A stretch of DNA of 64,000 nucleotides, taken from assembly GCA_963978545.1 (NCBI GenBank), contig OZ021723.1, positions 806,001-870,000 of the forward strand, given 5' to 3'. How positions within the stretch are numbered: position 1 is the first letter of the stretch; each line of letters starts with the position of its first letter. The DNA is from Linyphia triangularis. Its lineage: Eukaryota > Arthropoda > Arachnida > Araneae > Linyphiidae. Positions 12,110-22,147 of this stretch are shown here, in pieces. The notes under the pieces are model-generated. The model ran no database searches, was not told where the DNA came from, and saw only the letters and a list, made by a program, of their open reading frames with translations. Both the position numbers and the translations under genes were made by a program.

Positions 12110-12276
12110 CAGCAAACCCTGTTAACGCAAAATTGCTTAGCATAAAATCACATTTAATGCGAAGGAAAAGCAGTTCTCCGTACTTAAAACTTAACGTTAA
12201 TTTATTTAACACAAAATTCGGTTAAAGCGAACAATTTCAGTGGCCAGATCGACTTAGCGTTAACAGGGTTTTACTG
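12110..12276 (+). mobile_element. 167 bp MITE with pogo/Tigger-like ends
   Basis: The ends are CAGCAAACCCTGTTAACGC and, inverted, CAGTAAAACCCTGTTAACGC, with TA on both sides (12108-12109, 12277-12278). TIRs starting CAGT with a CCCTGTTAACGC core are typical of pogo/Tigger-type MITEs. It lies in an intron-like stretch of the TA-type element, adding one more nesting level. Confidence 0.8.
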
Positions 12277-13374
12277 TATATGTACATTCTCCTATTTAAA
12301 AGGTCTGTCTTGTGCAATTATTGATTTCTCAGAAAAGAGCAATGAATGGAAATTTTTGAAATATCTACAAAAATATATTTTTAATGCCTAACTTCATTTG
12401 TGTTAATTTAAACTCACTATGCAAAGATGTTGTTTTTATAAAATAAAAATGTTTTGTTCATTTAAAGAAAAGACTTTCCATTTGAAAAGTAAACATCAAA
12501 TATTGTAATCAAGTATTATTGTTAGTGCTATTTTCTGTCTTGGAATGAAAAGTGTAATAGTTGTAGCCTTCCTTCCCTTGGCAGTAAAATGCCAGTATGG
12601 CCTTTCAATAGTTAATTTGTTATTCTGTTCAGTTTAAAATAAAGAAATATACTGTTGTAGGGTCATTGATGGAAATGGAGAACCCGTAGAAGTAATTCCT
12701 TCATCTTGGTTCATCTCAGACAAAAGTTGTCTTTGGTAGTTTGCAACAAATGGGGAAGGGGGGAATGAACATGATTAAAGAATATATGCCCTCAAGTATA
12801 ACATGGCAAACATTTAATTTTAAAATCTATTGTACATACAGTAATTAAATTACAATTTTTGTATAGGGTATATACAAATAATTCAAGGTATCACAAATAA
12901 TGTTTCATAAGTCATTGATCTACTTATCAGTTCAAGTTTTGATGGTGTAGATTTTTGAAATGGTGGAAATGAATAACAGATATTTATTAACAGATTTAAA
13001 TAATATTCTATTTTAATTTCTCAAACTGAAGATTGGTTTTTTAGTGAGTTATATTAAAAGTGCTTTAAATAAGATATTTAATTGGATAAATAAATTGTAT
13101 ATAAAGTTTTGCAACTAGTTTGAGATAGCATATATCCATAATTTTCCTATTTAGATTCATTTTAACAGGCATAAGATAAAGCTGAGCTTGCTCGTTCAAT
13201 TGGGAGTGATTCTTCAGAAGATGAAAATTTATTAACCAAGAAAAGCCGAACTAATATTCCAGAGCCCGTTTCAAAGACGATCCCCCTTCTTTGGAATCCC
13301 ACAAAAAAACGAGCAAAAACTTGTTTGTGAACCAAAAAGCGTGAAAACTTCCTCTACCAGGTAAGAATATATGA

Positions 13375-15680
13375 TAATCAATTAGGTAACGATCCAAGCA
13401 ATTTCAATTTGATGTTACAATAATTTATATTTTAAAATATAATAAGCAATAGAGAATCTCTGGTCTTTCAAATAAAAAAAAAATTATCTGTTTCTTTAAA
13501 CAATTTTGAACAAATCACCTTTGTCATATGCTTATAATTGAAAAATTAGTTCAGTAGAAAAAACAACAAAAACACTATGTTCTAAATTAGTTCCTATAAC
13601 TTTTCAAGTGCAACAGTGTATTTTATCACAGACTTTTCAACAACACTTTTTACTATTTATTTTGATTTTATTTGGTGGTTAATTTAACAGTTCAAAAGAG
13701 ATTTTTCTCTCTTATAAATTATTTATTACAATTTTAAACGGCTAAAGAAAAATGAACGAGTTTATAAAAAAAAAAACAGAATTAGCATTTATTTCGTGAT
13801 TGATAGTTTTTTGTGTGCTTGGTTGAGGTTGGTGCAAACGTATTTGCAGAGAACTTTATATAAATTAAATTCATACAAGCTCAGTATATACGATTGAAAT
13901 TTAAATACCAGTTTAAAATTATGTTCTTAAATGTTAGTAGAAAATGTTTTCTGATATAACAATTTAACAAAATGTTAATAATCTTATGCTTTTGTGCAAA
14001 ATTGTGTTTTTCATTTTGCAATTTTTTTTATTTTTTAATGGGCAGTAAATGCTGCACTGCATGATTTCTTTTATTGATAACAAATTCCAGTTCCTTAACA
14101 AAAAGAGTTTGGATAAAATAAAAAGAGCTAAAGACTAGAAAAAGTTTGATGCAATAATTTGATTTTTAAATTTTAATGTAATCTTAATGAAAACAGAAAT
14201 GAATAATTTTATATTTCAGGTTCGTTTTCTTCGCCGAGGTAGAAACTTCAAAGGAAGATAAAATATGTAAAATAAAATATGTATTATAATAAACAGCTTG
14301 TATTAAATTTATGTTTTTATTATAAATATGCACTGCAGAAAGTGACAATTAATTTAAGAGTGCATGGTTTTTAAGCCATAAAATATCAATTAAATTATAT
14401 TGGGTTTCAATTATCGGTCATTAAAAAGCAATTAAAATAGGAATGAAAGTATGAAAAATTATTCATTATACGAGGTATTCATGTAAATATTATTGTGGAT
14501 TTTTTAAAATAATAGATGTTTTTGTCAAATAATTTTTGGATGAAAACTTTTTCAATGGGGGGGGGGGGTCTGCAACTTAATTCACTTTATTGCTTTTACA
14601 ATATTATGATTGAAGTGAATGAACTAAAGCATTAAAATGAGATTTATTTACTATCTATTTGATTCTTAATGCATAGAGAAAAATTATGTTTTAAAAATGA
14701 AAAGGGACTTCATAAATGAAGTTGATCGGTGCAGAAAAAATATACTTCACAAGTTTAAAATTCAACCTTCTATTTTTATGAAACCTTAGCATAAAAAGTT
14801 CAATGAGTATTGATTGACCAATTGGGATTTTAAATTCTACTGTTAGTTTTCTAGTTTAAAATTGCATGTATCTTTCTAAATCCTTGAATGTCAGACATTT
14901 TGTTATCTAAATGTTGTTTTTTTGGTAGGGGAGTTGAAAACATTATTTTACAAATGTTTAAGTATAACTTAACAAATTATTAAGGGTTTTTGGGCAACAA
15001 TGTGTTACTAAACATTGAACAGCTCAAAATTGAATCTAAACGCATATAAAAATTATCATTTGCAACCACTTCTTCCACTAAAAAGAAAGTTCAGATATGT
15101 TGAGTGGCAAATCTACCCTAAACTGCTCTGTGATATAATAAAAAAATAGTAGCTAAAATTGCTCTTTCAGGGTTGGAAAAAAACATGTTTTTTTGGTTTA
15201 AACAGAGGTCTTTTTTTTATCCTTTTCTAATTACATGTATACATATTTATAAATAAAATTTAGCATAAACAAGAATAATTTATGTTTTATAAACAATGAA
15301 TATTCCTTTTGAAAGTAATTTGAACTAAGTAAATAAACAATTGTTGCTATTTATGGGGACATTCAAATCATATTAAATTTTAATATTTTATTTAGAGGTA
15401 CTATTTTTTAAATTCAATATATACAACAGTAATTGTTTACTACATAATACATAGAATATTGCTCTTCGATTCATTTGATACTTATAAAAACTTCAATAGT
15501 TTTTAATTGGAAGATTTATTTTAAAATACATTAGAACATATTGTATTTCAGCTAAAAATAGAAGTCATCTACAACATCAAATAATTTAAAAAATCTAATT
15601 ATAAATAAAAATACAATTTTAAATTATTCTTTAAAAAAAAATATTTCGTTTTTCTGAGGGAAAAGAAAAACATTTGGTTT
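13375..15680. other. non-coding interior of the TA-type element
   Basis: Long AT-rich stretch without open frames of note. It contains a possible acceptor (ATATTTCAG near 14219) followed by a very short frame, and a poly-G run near 14563. Nothing else was recognised. Confidence 0.5.
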
Positions 15681-15686
15681 AAACCA

Positions 15687-15957
15687 ATGCTCATCGATAT
15701 TGCCCAAGATTGCACATCAATACTGGCCAAAACTACTCCTCGAGATCGGCCAAAACTACGCATCGATATCGGCCAAAACTACGTATCGATATCGGCCAAA
15801 ACTGCTCCTCGAGATCGGCCAAAACCGCACTGCGATATTGGGCAATATTGCAAAAATGTTAGCCGTTCGGTGCTGGCCGTTCCGACATTACCCAGGATTG
15901 GCCAATCTTCCAGAGCTCCGGTTTCCGACATTGGCCAATACTGCTGTGCTACCTGGG
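15687..15957 (-). repeat. right TIR of the TA-type element with 23 bp tandem units
   Basis: From about 15732 to 15850 a 23 bp unit recurs about five times, with two alternating cores, CTCGAGATCGGCCAAA and ATCGATATCGGCCAAA. The outer part mirrors 11017-11130. The open frames that cross this block are repeat translations, not genes. Confidence 0.75.
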
Positions 15958-16077
15958 TAGTACCTTAAATCTGAATGAGCCTTATCTGATACCTTGAACC
16001 TTATCGGGGTGGCACAGGCTCATCACATTGTACCCGAGCCTGAATGAGCCTGTGCTTAAACTCTTATTTCCTCACTA

Positions 16078-17326
16078 CTATGGTCGAGAGTTTATAATAG
16101 ACTCACAGTCACATAAAACAGTTAGAAGCTCTTCATACGACAAAATCGCGTTTCCTAAAGTACTCTTTAAGAGATCTTTAACCACTCTTATAAGCCTCTC
16201 CCACCATCCCCCCATCATGCAGCGGTGGGTGGGATAAACTTCCACTTTATTTGTTGAATTTCTGTCTCGCTCTCTATACTCTCCCAATCAAGATTTTTGA
16301 ATTCAGCTATAGCACCCCTAAAGTTAGTACCATTGTCTGAATACACTGTCTTAGGTCTTCCTCTGCGTGCTATAAAGCGTCGAAATGAAAGAAGAAAGTT
16401 CTCTGTTGACAACGAAGTTACGAGCTCCAAGTGCACTGCTCTGAAGACTGCACAGCTATACAGAACAATTCAGACTTTTCACCATTCTGGAGGAAAAGAG
16501 GGCCGGCCAGATCAACACTTAACACCTCAAAGACATTAGTTTCCCTAAAACGGTCAGGAGGTAGAATTACTGGTTCAGTAACAGCTGGTTTTGCACTGTA
16601 CCTTCGGCACCTCACACACTTCCTAACGATATTTCGGACAGTTTTTCTAGCTTTTAGAATCCAATATTTCTCTCTGATAATAGAGAGAAGTATTTGAGTA
16701 CCAGCATGACAATTTGTATAGTGCAAGTATTGGATCAACCTCACAGTCAAGGTACAGTTTTCTGGAAGGAGGATAGGTGACAAAAAACAATGGTCATCTT
16801 TACGCTCAGTTATTATGGTCTTAACACGCAGCAATCCCTCATCATCCTTAAATACGTTGATTATTGGTACACAATTTGGATCAGGGAAGAATTTTGCCTG
16901 TTCCGAGCGAATAAGAACCATTTCGGCTCTTTCAATTTCAGTACACGAGAGTTTTCCCGTCGCTCTATTTTCAGGAGTTTTACTACAGATATCAAGAAAT
17001 CTCTTGATCCATGCAGTCAACCTAATAATAGAGTGGTAATTCGAAAGCTTATTTGAATACCATTCCTCATTGTTTACATTAATGTGACACAATTTAACTT
17101 TCATCCTTTCAGAATCGACCTCTTTCACTGCACAATTGATCTCAGTTGTAGGCCAATTTTTAGAATCCTCAATTAGCCATGCTGGACCTTCACACCATTT
17201 TGAATCCAACAGATATCTGGGTGAGCAGCCACTAGAAAGAACATCTGCTGGATTCAAGTGACCTGGAACGTGTCTCCAGTTTTCAGAAGGAGTAATTTCT
17301 CCTATTTCTCTTACTCTATTTGCCAC
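16078..17326 (-). pseudogene. BEL-M pol: RNase H end and integrase
   Basis: The frame 17326-16418 begins with the pol region after RNase H (WRHVPGHLNPADVLSSG), then carries the H2C2 zinc-binding segment of integrase (HYTNCHAGTQ ... CVRCRRY) and the start of the catalytic core (SVDLAGPLF). A frame change moves it to 16436-16215 (VYSDNGTNF, second catalytic Asp) and again to 16287-16078 (GGWWERLIRVVK ... IINSRP), after which it stops. The family normally continues for well over 100 residues with a DUF5641 domain; here only about 50 bp remain before the polymerase element. The loss may accompany that insertion. Integrase would have inserted the DNA copy; this one cannot. Confidence 0.85.
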
Positions 17327-17356
17327 AAAAATTGACCATTCCCCATAATGTTTTAT

Positions 17357-18908
17357 CTAGTATAAAGCTACCATAGAATCCGTCCAAAAGGTAGTGGTCA
17401 AATCAGGCAGGTCCAAGGCCTTCTGAATGGATTTGGCCAATCTGGCACTCACGCAACAAGCCAAGAGTTCTAACCTAGATATTGATACAGTTTTGGTTGG
17501 AGCAACCCTAGCCTTTGCTCTTATTAGATGTAATTTAATTCCGAAAGGTGTTTTTGATCTTAAAAAAACGCAAGCAGCGAAAGCAGTTTTGGAAGCAATT
17601 ACGAAAACGTGCATGTCTGATGTGGAATTAGCCTCACAATATCTGGGGATTTCTAAGCCCTCTAACAAGGAAATATCAGTGAACCATTTATTAAATTTGT
17701 TATATAAATCTGGAGGTAAGGGATCATCCCATGATAATTTTAGTTTCCATGTTTCTTGCAACCACACTTTAGGCTGCAATGTAGCTGCTGTTAATATGCC
17801 AATAGGATCAAAGATTCTCTGAATGGCAGATAGCATCGACCGTTTAGTTAATTGTTCAGTTTTTCCTGACTGTTCCTTATAGATGAAACACCTAAGAGTA
17901 TCCCTGTCTAAATTCCATACAACTCCTAAAACATTTGTATCACCTTCATATTTAGTTACGCCCTCCCCTTTAACATTGCTTTCCCATGCTCTGAGGTTAA
18001 AACACCCCATTTTCATAATTTCCTCAGACTTGGAAATAAATGGGTGTATTTCCTGGGAGTGGAATACACCCGTAACACAATTGTCTACGTAAAAAGAATG
18101 ACGGAGTTTAGTAACCAAATCTCGATATTGTGGGGGACTATGCTTTAACAAATGCTTTATTGAGGTTGCTAATAGAAATGGGCTTGAGTAGACACCGAAC
18201 ACCACGCGACAATGACGATAAATTATTTCTTCACTCTCATGGGGATAGAAAAACCTTAAAAAGTCCTTATGTTTGGGAGTTATACTTAATTGCAGAAAAG
18301 CTTTCTCAATATCTCCTGATATGCCAATAGGGTACACACGAAATCTAATCTAAGATATCCGGTATCAGTTCAATTAAATTTGGACCTCTATGAAGGCAAT
18401 CATTAAGAGAAGGTTTACTCCCTTCCCTGGCAGATGCATCAAATACGGGGCGGATCTTAGTAGTTTTAGAAGATGTATACACTGGTCTATGGGGCATATA
18501 ATAACCATCACTTTTAATTTCATTATCTGGGACATTTTCAACGATTTTTAACCTCTCCCATTCTTCAAATACAGCAACATATGATTCAAGACAGTCCTTA
18601 TCTATTATACCTTGACACATTCATTTGTGTCTTTTCAATGTTAAACTTTCATTTCTAGGTAATTTGCTTTCAGTTTTAAATGGCAAGGACAATTCATATC
18701 TGCCATCTGGAAGAACATTTAAATTATTCTCAAATTGCTCAATTGCTTTTGCATAACGCATGTTTCCTTTTAAATTCTCCACTGGATCTCGAATACCTAT
18801 TGTTTCCAGATCCCACAATTCTTTGATATTAAAAGTGGACAATTGTGTGGATAACATACTTACCACTGGTTTTGACAATTGTCTTTCACTTATAGCAGGC
18901 ATTGACAT
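17357..18908 (-). pseudogene. BEL-M pol: reverse transcriptase and RNase H
   Basis: Frames 18908-18621, 18620-18345 and 18337-17357 follow one another on the minus strand. The second ends in the RT palm entry (KIRPVFDASARE). The third has GDIEKAFLQLSI, the RHCRVVFG block and the catalytic box SFYVDN, typical of BEL/Pao. The RNase H part reads HVFVIASKTAFAA, where relatives (for example the plus-strand copy here, VFADASKCAYA) have an Asp; the first catalytic Asp is therefore lost. The later FWTDS motif remains. Frame breaks between the pieces and the missing catalytic residue mark it as inactive. Confidence 0.85.
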
Positions 18909-19002
18909 ACAACATGTTCCCTAAAATTTTTTTTAATTTTACCCATTAAAGTATATCCTAACTTGATTTCAACAGCCGTTAAACCACATTCGAGTGTAAT
19001 GC

Positions 19003-20970
19003 TCATACCCGTTTTAGGAAATCGATTTCATAATGTGACGAACAAATATCAGGTACATCAATATATTTTTCTTTCAGTTCTGATAATACCAATATATTCC
19101 TAACTTTAGGTAGACACCCACAAATTTTATTCTCTGAAAGAACTGGAATTTTACAAGAAAAGTCACCCTTTAAACTACTTATTTCAACATTATAGAGGGA
19201 ATGTTGCTTGGGGCCAGTCTGCTTCCCCTCCAAACAAACCGTGTAACATGATTTGTTTTGCCACAGGTTTCAAGTTCAATTTTTCGATTGCCCGTTGAGT
19301 AATGTAGGAATTTTCACTACCGCTGTCCAGAAGGCAGCGCAAAACCAGCTCTTTATTTTTATGACTAATTTTAATCATAACTGTTTGCAAATATATATTG
19401 GATACTTCTGACTGATTAGAAAGCGTATTGACTATAACTGTGATACTAGGATCAGATTCAACTTTAATGTCTTCAACTTTAATGTCCTCTTTTTTGGGAC
19501 ACATTAAACTTTGATGGGATTTATCATCACAAAAACCGCATTTAATGAATTTATTTCGGCCAAATCGGGCCGAATGTTTTAATTTAAAACATTTAAAACA
19601 AGCATTATTTTTTATAAGAATACTCTTCTTATCCTTTAAAGACATTTTCTGCGCCAAAAAACAGTCAGAACTAAAGTGATTTTTTTGTGAACAAAATATA
19701 CATTTAAATTTGGCTGGCCCCTCTTTCTTACCTGCATTAATCAAGACTGCATTTGTGGGCAAAGATGGCTCCTCATCCCTGCGGTCTGGTAAATTCTTCT
19801 GTGGCACTCCGAGAGAAGGAAGGACATTAATCTTTCCAAAGAACGCACGCTTGCGTCAGCTGTTCCACTGGATGTCTCATCAATGGATCGACTCCTTTCC
19901 CGGGCACGCAGCACCTGTTCCGGAAGGCAGGACTCCACCAGTGGTTCCAGAAAATCGGCAAACTTTTCTTTGATGCGCCCCAAACTTTCCAAGGCAAGTA
20001 GTTTACTCTCAAGTAAGTCATACAGTTCAGAAAAGTCGACTTTTCCTTTGCCTGATGCGTTTTTCATTACCAGGCTTAGAAGGTCCCGTACATAAATTTG
20101 AACGAGTAATTCCTCACGACCGAATCTATCCTTCAGTTGAACGATAACTTTTGAATAGTTTTCTTTCGTGGGCGGGTAGCTCTCTACCAGCCTCGCCGCT
20201 TTAGATTTTGGCACTACACTTTGTAACAAATACTGGAATTTATCTTTGTCGCAATTAACTGCAACTGTAGCGCCACTGATTTATCTATAACTGTAACGGA
20301 AAATAAGTTTGCGTTCGAGATTCTTTTTTTGTAAATAAACGTAGTTGTGTTCGTTTTACTGGTATTTGATCATCTATGTTGATATAAGAATTATTTAGCT
20401 ATTTTTAGTTATTCAAGATCTAAACCAGCCCGCCCGACGTCGGAATCAAGAAGAAATCGAACCGTCGCTGTGAATAAAGGTAAGCAACCTTTATATTTCC
20501 CTTTTGAGCGACACAATCTTCATCCGGAATATTGTTATCGTTATGAATTTTAGAAAATTGCGACCCGACCAAAAGGCTAGAAAATCTTTCGGCTCACCTG
20601 TAAATCTTTTCAAAACCAAACGGGGTAACTTAAATTTACGTTTTTCTTCCATTGCGTTAGCACTTTTCGATGCGTCAATATTCATGTTAATTTTTAATTC
20701 CACCTGTGTCAAGACCGCACAAAATCTGTTCCTGTAGGTTTCTGCTTTTTCAAAATCCGCAGCGTATTTCGTCGCCAAATCTTCATCATCCAAGAGAGCT
20801 TGTGCAATGCTCTCCTGTACGGCTTCCAGGAGAGAAAATTTATCCAATAATTGTTTTTGCAAAAGACATAGTTGGTTTACCGTAGTTTCATCTTTTCCTT
20901 TAACTGTAAGCGGTCTGACAGACCGCGAGTCATTTTTTGTGGAATGCTTCCACCCACTAAAATATAGCAT
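19003..20970 (-). pseudogene. BEL-M gag and aspartic protease, interrupted by a solo LTR
   Basis: Gag starts in the frame 20970-20521 with a DUF1759-like segment (KLPRLVLKRFTGEPKDFLAF). It is cut by the solo LTR 20247-20515 and resumes at 20241 (QSVVPKSKAARLVESYP). The next frame, 19807-19190, has CCHC-like zinc knuckles (CIFCSQKNHFSSDCF, CFKCFKLKHSARF) and the aspartic protease signature LLDSGSENSYI (DUF1758-like). A last piece at 19233-19003 continues the protease in another frame. In family terms Gag coats the RNA and the protease cuts the polyprotein. A possible primer-binding site TGGCGTCCGCGAC lies at 21239-21227, just after the 5' LTR. Confidence 0.85.
20247..20515 (+). repeat. solo LTR of the second BEL/Pao family (BEL-P)
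   Basis: 269 bp from TGTCGCAATTAAC to GAGCGACACA, flanked on both sides by ATCTT (20242-20246 and 20516-20520). It interrupts BEL-M gag, and removing it with one ATCTT restores a continuous reading frame. It matches 24938-25206 at nearly every base. A solo LTR arises by recombination between the two LTRs of a full element. Confidence 0.95.
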
Positions 20971-21249
20971 CTTTGACTTTTATATTAATTTTTCTGATAC
21001 TATGTTTCTTAAACTTTAAACTGGTGTTCAATTTGTTTGGTGCAGTTTGGACCACTTGTAGCTCTTGCGCTAAAAACCTCAAACCATCCAACCACAGCAG
21101 TTAAAGGCTAAAACCTCTTCAGCATTATTGGCACACACCGTCAATGATTGTCGCAACGCTTTGCGTTTCGTATTTTCCCCTTCCATAATCACACTTTAAA
21201 ATCGTTTAAATCGAATAAAGCCAAAAGTCGCGGACGCCACAAAAACATA

Positions 21250-21507
21250 TGTAGGATCTCACTTGGATCCTTTTTCAGGTTCAAATTATGGAAGATAACA
21301 AACGCAAGTATACTTAAGAAACGAGATCAAAATCCTTCACGTCTTTCTTTTATTACAAAAAGTTTAGAACAACAACTATATAAAATAACCGTTTTTACAT
21401 TCTAAAGAAAATTATCGTTTGCACTTTTTCAGCTCGTAACAGAAACTCAGAACAAGTTGAGTTGTATAAAAGTCAATTCTTATAAGCAACTCCATGATGA
21501 CGTAACA
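21250..21507 (-). repeat. 5' LTR of BEL-M
   Basis: 258 bp, TG...CA on the minus strand, followed outward by the target duplication AGAAC (21508-21512). Near-identical to the 3' LTR at 4670-4927. Confidence 0.93.
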
Positions 21508-21632
21508 AGAACTTTGCGGTAGTTTTACTTGCTTCCAGGGACACTGCAAGATGATTGAAGTGTAAGGAAAATTAATACTATATTACATGGTTCACATTAT
21601 GAAATTTTTAGCAAGAGTAAACATTAAGATTT

Positions 21633-21882
21633 GGTACTTTTCCATTTCGCAGGCTCAAATGTCGCCAAGCAGACTTTATTGGCGACAACGCACTGTATAC
21701 ACATAAAATTTTTTGATAATGCTGTAAATCTTGCCAAACAGATTGCATTTATTAATTTAATTTACTTTAGAAATGGCAGCGTTTTGTTTTCAAAAAGTTA
21801 CCAGCGGAGATATTCTATTTGGCGTCAGTTGCATAATTTCTGGCGACATTATCGCCTGTGTCCGCGAAATGGAAAAGTACCC
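21633..21882 (+). mobile_element. 250 bp foldback MITE with 7 bp duplication AAGATTT
   Basis: The ends GGTACTTTTCCATTTCGC and GCGAAATGGAAAAGTACC are perfect inverted repeats, with related inner sequence (TGTCGCCA / TGGCGACA). AAGATTT flanks both sides (21626-21632, 21883-21889). The duplicated copy is at 26318-26567. The open frame across it is not a gene. Confidence 0.75.
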
Positions 21883-22147
21883 AAGATTTTAAATCGTATG
21901 TGAAAAGTACCAATTATGAAACTGATCCTGCTGTTGTTTATACGCTGCAAACATTCATAATTAAAGTGAGCCAATTTGTATATGTTTAGCTACAAAATTC
22001 ATTACTAAAATGTTTCGATAAAATATTTAAAAGTTGGAAATTGTAAAAGGCATGAATACTTTAACATCTAAAACATATTATAACAATGACTTAGCATATT
22101 ATAACAATTGACCTGGATTAGATCGGAACTATCTAAAATTTCTCTGG

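Larger units (their letters stand above)
11267..13362 (+). pseudogene. decayed multi-exon gene inside the TA-type element
   Basis: Three candidate exons are visible. The first open frame (11267 onward, CAEFLKKNRHRVAEGTEV) runs into a GTAAGT donor near 11472. A second, after a TTGTAG acceptor near 12659, encodes VIDGNGEPVEVIPSSWF and then stops. A third, after TTTTAACAG near 13170, encodes KAELARSIGSDSSEDENLL and reaches a GTAAGA donor near 13362. The second resembles the N-terminal V-x-F/D-x-x-x-x-x-E-V-V-P-x-x-W segment of uncharacterised arthropod and cnidarian proteins that often end in a DUF4806 domain. That resemblance is from memory. The exon phases do not all match and a stop interrupts the second exon, so I treat the gene as dead. 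Its role for the transposon is unknown. Confidence 0.4.
11017..15957 (+). mobile_element. 4.94 kb DNA transposon with TA target duplication and iterated TIRs
   Basis: Termini are CCCAAGTAGCACAGCAGTAT on the left and its near-exact inverse (CCCAGGTAGCAC on the minus strand) on the right. TA stands at 11015-11016 and again at 15958-15959. The left TIR of the host element shows the empty site GGTAGTACC, proving insertion with TA duplication. Both ends contain many near-palindromic words such as TTGGCCAAT and ATTGCCCAAT. The interior has degenerate exons but no recognised transposase, so this is probably a non-autonomous or decayed copy. The superfamily is not assigned; TA duplication fits Tc1/mariner/pogo and a few others. 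Confidence 0.85.
4946..16026 (+). mobile_element. polymerase-only TIR element (Polinton-related), ~6.1 kb without its insertion
   Basis: Long terminal inverted repeats of about 545 bp bound the unit: 4946-5490 on the left; 10545-11016 plus 15960-16026 on the right, split by another transposon. The only recognisable gene inside is a spliced C2H2 zinc-finger/protein-primed type-B DNA polymerase gene at 5666-10450. No retroviral-type integrase, packaging ATPase, protease or capsid gene was seen. Removing the 4.94 kb insertion leaves about 6.1 kb, much shorter than a standard 15-20 kb Polinton. It sits between the polypurine tract and the integrase of BEL-M. No clear 6 bp target duplication was found at its ends, possibly because BEL-M sequence was lost there. 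The kinship to Polintons is inferred from the polymerase and the long TIRs. Confidence 0.8.
10545..16026 (-). repeat. right TIR of the polymerase element, split in two
   Basis: Parts 10545-11016 and 15960-16026 together are the reverse complement of 4946-5490. The internal subterminal unit is more complete on this side: the second 228 bp unit runs on inwards past 10545 towards the end of the polymerase gene. The gap 11017-15957 is a separate element. The inner and outer halves rejoin exactly when one TA is removed. Confidence 0.9.
4665..21512 (-). mobile_element. BEL/Pao LTR retrotransposon BEL-M, with nested insertions
   Basis: The element reads on the minus strand: 5' LTR 21250-21507, gag/protease/pol between 20970 and 16078, 3' LTR 4670-4927. 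The LTRs are the same length (258 bp), begin TG and end CA, and differ at only a few sites. The 5 bp duplication AGAAC is present at 4665-4669 and 21508-21512, the expected size for BEL/Pao. The polypurine tract AAAAAAGGTGGGAGTA lies just before the 3' LTR (minus strand). Between that tract and the truncated integrase lie the polymerase element 4946-16026 and its own insertion. A solo LTR of another family interrupts gag. The coding sequence contains frameshifts and stops, and the integrase C-terminus is missing, so the copy is dead. Confidence 0.92.
20516..22093. repeat. tandem duplication, copy 1 (BEL-M 5' part plus flank)
   Basis: Nearly identical to 25207-26778: BEL-M gag start, 5' LTR, AGAAC and about 585 bp of flank with a foldback MITE. 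Differences are scattered substitutions and a 5 bp indel (CGACC near 20570). The match ends abruptly at 22093. Confidence 0.93.

Noticed and set aside
15687..15968. Open frames of about 90 codons on the plus strand
   Set aside because: They are translations of the 23 bp tandem units in a transposon TIR.
4946..16026. 6 bp target duplication for the polymerase element
   Set aside because: Neither TTTTGA/ATTGTA nor neighbouring hexamers match; no duplication can be claimed.
16028..20095. Plus-strand open frames opposite BEL-M pol and gag
   Set aside because: Antisense shadows of the minus-strand retrotransposon frames.
21148..21405. Open frames of 85 codons repeated at 25833-26090
   Set aside because: They lie in BEL-M leader and LTR sequence on the opposite strand.
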